28,253 nucleotides of DNA from Ignavibacteriaceae bacterium (GTDB taxonomy: Bacteria; Bacteroidota; Ignavibacteria; Ignavibacteriales; Ignavibacteriaceae): the NCBI GenBank assembly GCA_013388525.1, contig JACAFA010000136.1, forward strand, positions 1-28,253, written 5' to 3'. Each line of letters starts with the position of its first letter. Positions within the stretch are counted from its first letter, which is position 1. The notes below the pieces were generated by a model. It worked only from the letters and a program-made list of their open reading frames with translations. It was not told the origin of the DNA and did no database searches. Below are positions 23,371 through 28,253 of this stretch, in pieces. The translations under genes were made by a program, and so were the position numbers.

Positions 23371-25494
23371 ATGCTTGATATACTTGTAAAAAATAATCCT
23401 AATCCCGTTTTTGTTTACGACAAAGAAAATTTAAGATTTCTCGAAGTAAATGATGCTGCATTAAATCTTTATGGTTATTCTGAAGATGAATTTCTCCAGA
23501 TGGATCTGACAGACCTTTACACACCTGAGGATATTCAAACTTTACTTGAAACTTCTGAAGACTCTCTAACCGAAGGAGAATTTGGTAAAGCATTAAGACA
23601 CAGGAAAAAAGATGGGAGTTTTATCTTTGTAAGAATAAGTAAATTCAATTATCAATTTGATGATACTCCGGCGATTTATAATTTAATTGATAATGTAACG
23701 GAGAAACTTGATCTCGAAAAATACAACCAGATTTTCAGATCTGCATTCGAAAACACACAGGACATCATTTTCGTCACGGATTCAACAGGAATTATAACGT
23801 TTGCTAATGATGCTGCATCCAAGACTCTTGGAATTCCAAGATTAGAATTAGTTAATACTTCACTAACCTCTCATTGTGAGGATGAAGATAGAGTATTTTT
23901 AAATAGTTCTGTTTTCCAATCTCATATCAAAGAAACTGTTACCTTCACGATAAGACTGAAAAATTCAGCCGGTGAATTTGTTGAAACTGAGATGACATCA
24001 ACTCCAATCTTTAATAGTAATCACGATGTAGAATCATTCTCATTCATTGCAAGACACTTACAAGTTTCTGCCGGTTCTGTTGCCAGCCCAAAAGAAATAG
24101 TAAAAGAAGTAATTAAAGAAGTCGTTGTAGAAAAACCAGTTTATAAGGAATCCATTCAAAATGAATTAAACACTTCTTTTTTATCAAGTGTATTTCACGA
24201 GATTTTAACACCGATGAATGTGATTCTTGGTTTTTCACAAGAATTAACTGAAAGTATAGAAAATCTTTCTCCGGAACAGAAAGAAGCTGCTGATATCATA
24301 AATCAGAATAGAAGCTCGTTACTTAGCCTGATGAATTCAATTATTGAATTCTCCGATATCCAGTCAAAAAAAGTCTCTAATGAAATTAGTGAAGTTACAA
24401 TAGTTGATATTATTGAACCGCTTGATAAAAATATTAAAGAAATCACCGGTCAAAAGGAAATCGAATTTGCATATGGGAAAATATCTTCTTCATTAAAGTT
24501 CTCAACTGATAGAAGGAAATTTGAAAGTTTGCTCAACAATTTAATCAGGATCGTCAGTAAAATCAGTTCTCAAAAAAAGATTTACCTTTCTGCTTATCCG
24601 GTTGAAGATGACACTTTCAATATTTCTGTATCAGATGGTTTTGCAAGATCATCCGGTCCTTTGCTTGAAACTTTGAAGAAACTATTTATTGAGAAAAAAG
24701 ATCCTAAAGAAATGGGCTTATCTAAATTGAGTTTTCAGATAATTAACTCGCTTATTAATATGCTCGAAGGAAAATTTGTTACAATTAATGAACATACTGA
24801 TAAACACGATTTTGCTTTTAATTTCCCCCTGACATTAAATAAAAGAATAGAAATTCCCCCGATAGAAGAAGAAATTAAGGAACCGATAATTACACCGGAT
24901 AAAATTGAAATGAAGGAACCGGAGCCTTTCAGCCTGAAGGAGGAAATAGAAATTGAAGATGTAGAATCAGATAATACTAAAGCTGAACCAATTGAAGAAA
25001 TTCCAATTACGGAAGTAATTGAAGTGGAAGATAAACCCGAAGTTAAGATGGAAGAAGATACCATAACCGAAGAAGAAATTTCAATAAATGAAACACCTGA
25101 ACCGGCTAAAAGAAAGAATGGTATATCTTCACTCAGATGTCTTTATATAGAAGATCAGATTGACTCTCAGATTCTTTTTAAGGTTCAAATGAAGGAACTG
25201 AAGAATATTCAGTTTGCCGCAAGCTTTGAGGAAGCTCTGCCACTTCTGGAATCTCAGAAATTTGATTTCATCGTTATGGATATCAATCTTCAAGGTGAAT
25301 ATAATGGTTTGGATGCGCTTAAGATTATTCATCAAATGACAGGCTTAGAAAATATTCCCGTAATTGCAGTAACCGCTTACGTCCTTCCCGGCGATAAGGA
25401 AAAGTTTATCGCAACCGGTTTCACTGATTTTATTTCAAAGCCAATTTTTCGGGAAAAGTTGCTTGAATCGCTAAATAAGATTTTTGTAAACTAA
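23371..25494 (+). CDS. PAS-PAS-histidine kinase-like-receiver hybrid with eroded ATP-binding site
   Basis: A 707-residue soluble protein. PAS 1 (~3-115: NPNPVFVYDKENLRFLEVND) and PAS 2 (~125-232: TQDIIFVTDSTGIITFANDAA) lead into a dimerisation helix with the H box FHEILTPMNVILGF, phosphoacceptor H276. The HATPase region (~370-485) keeps the fold pattern but has lost key boxes: the N-box Asn is Ile in NLIRIVSKIS, G1 reads SDGFARSS instead of DxGxG, and G2 reads EMGLSKLS. An acidic Glu/Pro-rich linker (~490-585) precedes a good receiver domain with phosphoacceptor D637 (FIVMDIN) and ISKP. A phosphorelay scaffold fed by another kinase is therefore as likely as an active kinase. No transmembrane segment was seen. 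Confidence 0.85.
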   Translation: MLDILVKNNPNPVFVYDKENLRFLEVNDAALNLYGYSEDEFLQMDLTDLYTPEDIQTLLETSEDSLTEGEFGKALRHRKKDGSFIFVRISKFNYQFDDTPAIYNLIDNVTEKLDLEKYNQIFRSAFENTQDIIFVTDSTGIITFANDAASKTLGIPRLELVNTSLTSHCEDEDRVFLNSSVFQSHIKETVTFTIRLKNSAGEFVETEMTSTPIFNSNHDVESFSFIARHLQVSAGSVASPKEIVKEVIKEVVVEKPVYKESIQNELNTSFLSSVFHEILTPMNVILGFSQELTESIENLSPEQKEAADIINQNRSSLLSLMNSIIEFSDIQSKKVSNEISEVTIVDIIEPLDKNIKEITGQKEIEFAYGKISSSLKFSTDRRKFESLLNNLIRIVSKISSQKKIYLSAYPVEDDTFNISVSDGFARSSGPLLETLKKLFIEKKDPKEMGLSKLSFQIINSLINMLEGKFVTINEHTDKHDFAFNFPLTLNKRIEIPPIEEEIKEPIITPDKIEMKEPEPFSLKEEIEIEDVESDNTKAEPIEEIPITEVIEVEDKPEVKMEEDTITEEEISINETPEPAKRKNGISSLRCLYIEDQIDSQILFKVQMKELKNIQFAASFEEALPLLESQKFDFIVMDINLQGEYNGLDALKIIHQMTGLENIPVIAVTAYVLPGDKEKFIATGFTDFISKPIFREKLLESLNKIFVN

Positions 25495-25569
25495 ACTGTC
25501 CTTCTTTCTATCCCAATATTTATAGTTACAATTCTTGCCTGTTGACTTATTCTTTTTATTAAATTAAAT

Positions 25570-25595
25570 TACCATACAAATGTATGGTATTTTTT
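25570..25595 (+). terminator. Palindrome TACCATACAAATGTATGGTA followed by T6: terminator and/or LexA-region operator
   Basis: The eight-base arms TACCATAC (25570-25577) and GTATGGTA (25582-25589) enclose AAAT, and TTTTTT (25590-25595) follows. It sits 76 bp after the kinase-like gene and 107 bp before lexA. The T tract supports a terminator; the perfect dyad in front of an autoregulated repressor gene supports an operator. The two roles are not exclusive. GC content of the stem is low for a strong terminator. Confidence 0.5.
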
Positions 25596-25602
25596 ATAAA
25601 AT

Positions 25603-25685
25603 AGATTAAGAGTAAGAAAAAGAGTAAGAAGATAAAATCTCAAAGAATCTCTGTCTTACTCTTAATCTTTCTCATACTCTTACTC
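25603..25685. repeat. Four GAGTAAGA repeats, two per strand, in the lexA leader
   Basis: Direct copies lie at 25610-25617 and 25622-25629, and reverse copies (TCTTACTC) at 25654-25661 and 25678-25685. The first direct and first reverse copies belong to a perfect 15-bp inverted repeat, AGATTAAGAGTAAGA (25603-25617) / TCTTACTCTTAATCT (25654-25668). A nested alternative pairs copy 1 with the last copy and copy 2 with the third. It ends 16 bp before the lexA ATG. Confidence 0.6.
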
Positions 25686-25701
25686 TTCTTAGAGGATTAT
25701 T

Positions 25702-26328
25702 ATGAAAAAGGAATTAACCAGAATCCAGAAAGACATTCTTGATTATCTCATAGACCAGATAAAAGGAAAGGGAATACCTCCAACTCTGGCTGAGGTTGCA
25801 AATCATTTTGGCTACAGTAACAGAGCTACAGTTCAGCAGCATCTTGGAGCGATTGAAAAAAAAGGATTTATTAAAAAGAATCCTAAGCTTTCCCGCGGTA
25901 TTGAACTTACGCTTGAAGATAAATTTTTTGTTCCGAAGCCTGTACTTGGAGAAGTGGCAGCAGGAAATCCCCTCACAATTTATCCCGATGCAATTGATAC
26001 TATTGAACTTCCTACTATTGCAAGAATGCCTAAAGATTCTTTTCTGCTTCGTGTAAAAGGGGATAGTTTGAAAGACGCATATATTTTTAATGGTGATATT
26101 GTAATCGTAAATCCAAACCTTGAACCCAAAAACGGCCAGATTGTTGCTGCTGTTCTTGACGATGCTGCAGTAGTGAAAAGATTTTATAAAAGGAAAAATG
26201 AAATTGAGCTTGTTTCAGAAAATCCGGATTATCAGCCGATAGTTATTGACAAAAAATATTCTTCATTTAAGCTGGTTGGAATTGTTATTGGCGTTTACAG
26301 AAGTATGGAGAAGAAGAAAGCAGGATGA
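25702..26328 (+). CDS. lexA: LexA SOS transcriptional repressor
   Basis: The product is 208 residues, full LexA length. An N-terminal winged helix-turn-helix (1-~70: LTRIQKDILDYLIDQI...PPTLAEVANHFGYSNRATVQQHLGAIEKKGFI) is joined to a peptidase S24 domain. The autocleavage bond is A87-G88 (EVAAGNP), the catalytic Ser is S122 in KGDSL and the Lys is K159 in AAVVKRF; all keep E. coli spacing with an offset of three. The serine motif has Leu where GDSM is usual. By family knowledge RecA filaments trigger self-cleavage and de-repress DNA-repair genes. The RBS is AGAGGA (25691-25696). A palindrome and repeat cluster lie upstream, and a TcmP-like gene starts 51 bp downstream. Confidence 0.95.
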   Translation: MKKELTRIQKDILDYLIDQIKGKGIPPTLAEVANHFGYSNRATVQQHLGAIEKKGFIKKNPKLSRGIELTLEDKFFVPKPVLGEVAAGNPLTIYPDAIDTIELPTIARMPKDSFLLRVKGDSLKDAYIFNGDIVIVNPNLEPKNGQIVAAVLDDAAVVKRFYKRKNEIELVSENPDYQPIVIDKKYSSFKLVGIVIGVYRSMEKKKAG

Positions 26329-26379
26329 AACTTATTTATTATATTCTATCTACATAAATAAAATTGTATGGGAGGGTGA

Positions 26380-27237
26380 ATGAAATTTAGTCATGATAGT
26401 ATAGAGGCATTTAATGATGGATTGTTTACTCCTGAAGTAGGAGCCTGGGCTGAAAACAAATATGAAATTCTGCATCACTATAATCATATGTTTGCCACAG
26501 GAATGAAAAATCGTTTTGATAACAGGGTGTATATTGATCTGTTTTCCTCGGCTGGGATTTCTCAAATTAGAGATACCAATAGATTTGTTCTAACTTCCTC
26601 ACTAATAGCGATGAATCTTCCAGATCCATATAATCAATACATTTATTGTGATATTGATAAAAAGTGTATAGAAGCACTATCACAAAGAGTTGAGAAATAT
26701 TTCCCAGGTAGAAAAACATATTATATTGTTGGGGATTGTAATGAAAAAGCTACGGAAATATTATCCCTATTACCGAAGCCTTCAAAGTCGAATACGGTGT
26801 TAACTTTTTGTGTTGTGGATCTGTTTAATCTCGGGATCAATTTTGAAACTATGAAGACGTTAAATAAATATAGAATGGATTTTCTTATTCTCTTATCCTG
26901 GATGGATGCGACTAGGAATGAGTACATTTACATTAATCCAACAAATGAACGCATAGATAATTTTTTGGGAGATAAGAAATGGCGGGAGAAATGGAGCGAA
27001 CTAAAAAAAGAAAATTATGACTTCAGAAAATTTTTAGCAGAGGAATTTGTACAAAGGATGATGGCTCTAGGTTATCCAGATACAGCATTTAAGACATTAT
27101 TTCCTGTTAGATCAACTGATAAAAAATTATTTTTATATCACTTAGCTTTCTTTTCTAAAAGTGAAAAGGGTTATGATTTTTGGAAAAAAGCAAGACTTGG
27201 TGGACCAAAACAAACATCATTAGATTTTAAGGATTAA
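26380..27237 (+). CDS. tcmP: Three-Cys-motif partner protein (TcmP-like)
   Basis: A 285-residue protein with the wording of the TcmP family: GLFTPEVGAWAENKYEILHHY near the N terminus, then RVYIDLFSSAGISQIRDT, a Rossmann-like strand YIYCDIDKKCIEAL and VVDLFNLGINFETM. The IDLFSSAG and DID-K spacing resembles a methyltransferase-type nucleotide-binding fold, but no activity is established. The family is named for occurring next to the three-Cys Gp37/Gp68 protein, which is exactly the gene that follows two bases later. Its Shine-Dalgarno sequence GGGAGGG (26370-26376), five bases before the ATG, is much stronger than those of most genes in this window, a sign of transfer. Co-transcription with lexA is possible. 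Confidence 0.85.
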   Translation: MKFSHDSIEAFNDGLFTPEVGAWAENKYEILHHYNHMFATGMKNRFDNRVYIDLFSSAGISQIRDTNRFVLTSSLIAMNLPDPYNQYIYCDIDKKCIEALSQRVEKYFPGRKTYYIVGDCNEKATEILSLLPKPSKSNTVLTFCVVDLFNLGINFETMKTLNKYRMDFLILLSWMDATRNEYIYINPTNERIDNFLGDKKWREKWSELKKENYDFRKFLAEEFVQRMMALGYPDTAFKTLFPVRSTDKKLFLYHLAFFSKSEKGYDFWKKARLGGPKQTSLDFKD

Positions 27238-27239
27238 TC

Positions 27240-27986
27240 ATGGCAAATAAATCAAGTATTGAATGGACAGAGTCAACTTGGAATCCTGTAACAGGATGTT
27301 CAAAAATAAGTCCTGGTTGTAAAAATTGTTATGCAGAGAGAATGGCTAAGAGACTTCAAAGAATCGGAGTTGAAAGGTACAAAAATGCATTTAAGCTTTC
27401 TTTGCATCCTGATGTGTTAGAAGTACCTTTATCTTGGAAAACACCCAAAACGATTTTTGTAAATTCGATGAGTGATCTTTTCCATGAAAATGTACCGCTG
27501 AGCTTTATTGAAGATACGTTCGAAGTTATGAGAAAAGCTGATTGGCATACATTTCAAATTCTTACAAAAAGATCAGAGAGACTAAAATTACTTGCTCCAA
27601 TGATAGAATGGCCTGATAATGTGTGGATGGGAGTGAGTGTAGAATCACAGAGATATGTTTACAGGATAGATCATCTAAGAACTGTTCCATCAGCCGTAAG
27701 GTTTCTTTCGATAGAGCCCTTGATCAGTAGAATTGATGGAATGGACTTGAAAAACATTGATTGGGTAATAGTTGGTGGAGAATCTGGACCAGGGGCTCGT
27801 CGATTAGAGGAGGAATGGGTAATTCATATTAAAAATATTTGTGAAAAGTATAGAGTCCCTTTCTTCTTTAAGCAATGGGGTGGTACTAGGAAGCACAAAA
27901 CTGGAAGAAAATTATTAGGTAGAACTTGGGACACAATGCCTGTACCAAAGAGTCCCCGAAGAAGAAGAGCTGTTCTTCAATATTAA
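27240..27986 (+). CDS. Phage Gp37/Gp68 family (DUF5131) three-Cys protein
   Basis: A 248-residue protein. The signature SSIEWTESTWNPVTGCSKISPGCKNCYAERMAKR is present with C20, C27 and C30 (CX6CX2C), an arrangement likely to hold an iron-sulfur cluster as in radical-SAM-like proteins. Further family marks are TIFVNSMSDLFHENV, WHTFQILTKRSERL, VWMGVSVES, RFLSIEPLI and DWVIVGGESGPGARRLEEEWV, ending in PFFFKQWGG. Members occur in phages and in mobile regions of bacterial chromosomes; the substrate is unknown. The ATG follows the TcmP stop by two bases, so the pair is translationally linked. The last ~20 residues are Arg/Lys-rich. Confidence 0.9.
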   Translation: MANKSSIEWTESTWNPVTGCSKISPGCKNCYAERMAKRLQRIGVERYKNAFKLSLHPDVLEVPLSWKTPKTIFVNSMSDLFHENVPLSFIEDTFEVMRKADWHTFQILTKRSERLKLLAPMIEWPDNVWMGVSVESQRYVYRIDHLRTVPSAVRFLSIEPLISRIDGMDLKNIDWVIVGGESGPGARRLEEEWVIHIKNICEKYRVPFFFKQWGGTRKHKTGRKLLGRTWDTMPVPKSPRRRRAVLQY

Positions 27987-28031
27987 AAGTTTTTATGTAA
28001 AAATATTCCTCAAGTTATCATAAGGTTAGTT

Positions 28032-28253
28032 ATGTTAAGATTTTTTTATATAGTTACTGTTCTAATAGTTTTTGTTCTCCAATCAAAGGAAAGCTTTGCT
28101 CAATGTTCCGATGCCGGAATTTGCCAGCTTGGAGCACATTCGATGGAAGATGAAGTGCTATTTGTTATATCCGGATTCTATAAATATGGTTATAGTGGCA
28201 AAGAGGATGATGTTCGGTTTAGTTCACTTCAGTTAAATGTAAGCTATAATGCT
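28032..28253 (+). CDS. Exported protein of unknown function, N-terminal part (cut by window end)
   Basis: The frame is open for 74 codons to the window edge. Residues 1-24 form a signal peptide (MLRFFYIVTVLIVFVLQSKESFAQ) with likely cleavage after SFA or SFAQ. The mature start CSDAGICQLGAHS has two cysteines six residues apart. A later stretch, VLFVISGFYKYGYSGKEDDV, alternates hydrophobic and polar residues. This resembles secreted or outer-membrane proteins of Bacteroidota that begin with QCSDAG; a function cannot be given. An AAGG Shine-Dalgarno-like site is at 28022-28025. Confidence 0.7.
   Translation, partial: MLRFFYIVTVLIVFVLQSKESFAQCSDAGICQLGAHSMEDEVLFVISGFYKYGYSGKEDDVRFSSLQLNVSYNA

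Noticed and set aside
24735..25064. Minus-strand open frame of 109 codons with Ser/Ile repeats
   Set aside because: It is the complement of the acidic Glu/Pro linker of the hybrid kinase-like protein, a composition artefact.
25603..25685. GAGTAAGA repeats as a CRISPR array
   Set aside because: The units are 8 bp, on both strands, with unequal spacing and no cas genes nearby.

Overview
The window looks like chromosomal DNA of an Ignavibacteria-type organism (Bacteroidota/Chlorobi group). The main evidence is the secreted protein at 1567-4851: it ends in a type IX secretion sorting domain of the wording typical of that lineage (residues ~1008-1094, opening YSLEQNYPNPFNP). AT-rich DNA, mostly weak Shine-Dalgarno sites and a pyrophosphate-type phosphofructokinase fit. 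No rRNA, tRNA, insertion sequence or CRISPR array was seen.

Layout. 3-5155: the end of a PLP-dependent D-cysteine desulfhydrase/ACC deaminase-like enzyme, a HIT hydrolase overlapping a stand-alone B12-binding mutase subunit, a large T9SS-exported FG-GAP protein, and a small convergent CPIC/DUF2007-like protein. 5156-5696: a gene-free stretch holding a candidate small RNA that ends in a clear intrinsic terminator. 5745-9358: PcrA/UvrD helicase and PPi-dependent phosphofructokinase. 9376-13568: two Na+-coupled amino-acid transporters (AGCS and NSS) on the minus strand, divergent from a dipeptide epimerase; together these suggest uptake and processing of amino acids or murein peptides. 13656-14691: a fatty acid hydroxylase-family protein and a lone response regulator.

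14955-25494 is the most interesting part: a probable synthase-dependent exopolysaccharide locus. It encodes a KaiC/RecA-like ATPase with a C-terminal domain that reads as a degenerate GGDEF, a TPR plus outer-membrane beta-barrel exporter (PgaA/BcsC/PelB logic), a PgaC/IcaA-like processive GT2 synthase, a one-helix membrane protein, and a membrane-anchored protein with a GATase-like domain and a NodB-like domain without catalytic metal ligands. After a 598-bp regulatory gap comes a PAS-PAS-kinase-receiver protein whose ATP-binding boxes are eroded. Three normally enzymatic domains (GGDEF, NodB, HATPase) therefore look inactive in one locus. Upstream of both the first gene and the kinase gene lies the same arrangement: an ATCAA-N8/9-TTGAT inverted repeat, then a sigma-54-like element GGCATAATWATTGRC, with repeat-to-element distances differing by about one helical turn. 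This suggests one regulator controls both transcripts.

25702-28253: lexA, preceded by a perfect palindrome and a cluster of four GAGTAAGA repeats, then a two-gene module encoding a TcmP-like protein and a Gp37/Gp68 (DUF5131) three-Cys protein. This module has an unusually strong Shine-Dalgarno site and looks like accessory DNA beside the SOS repressor. The window ends inside a gene for an exported protein of unknown function.
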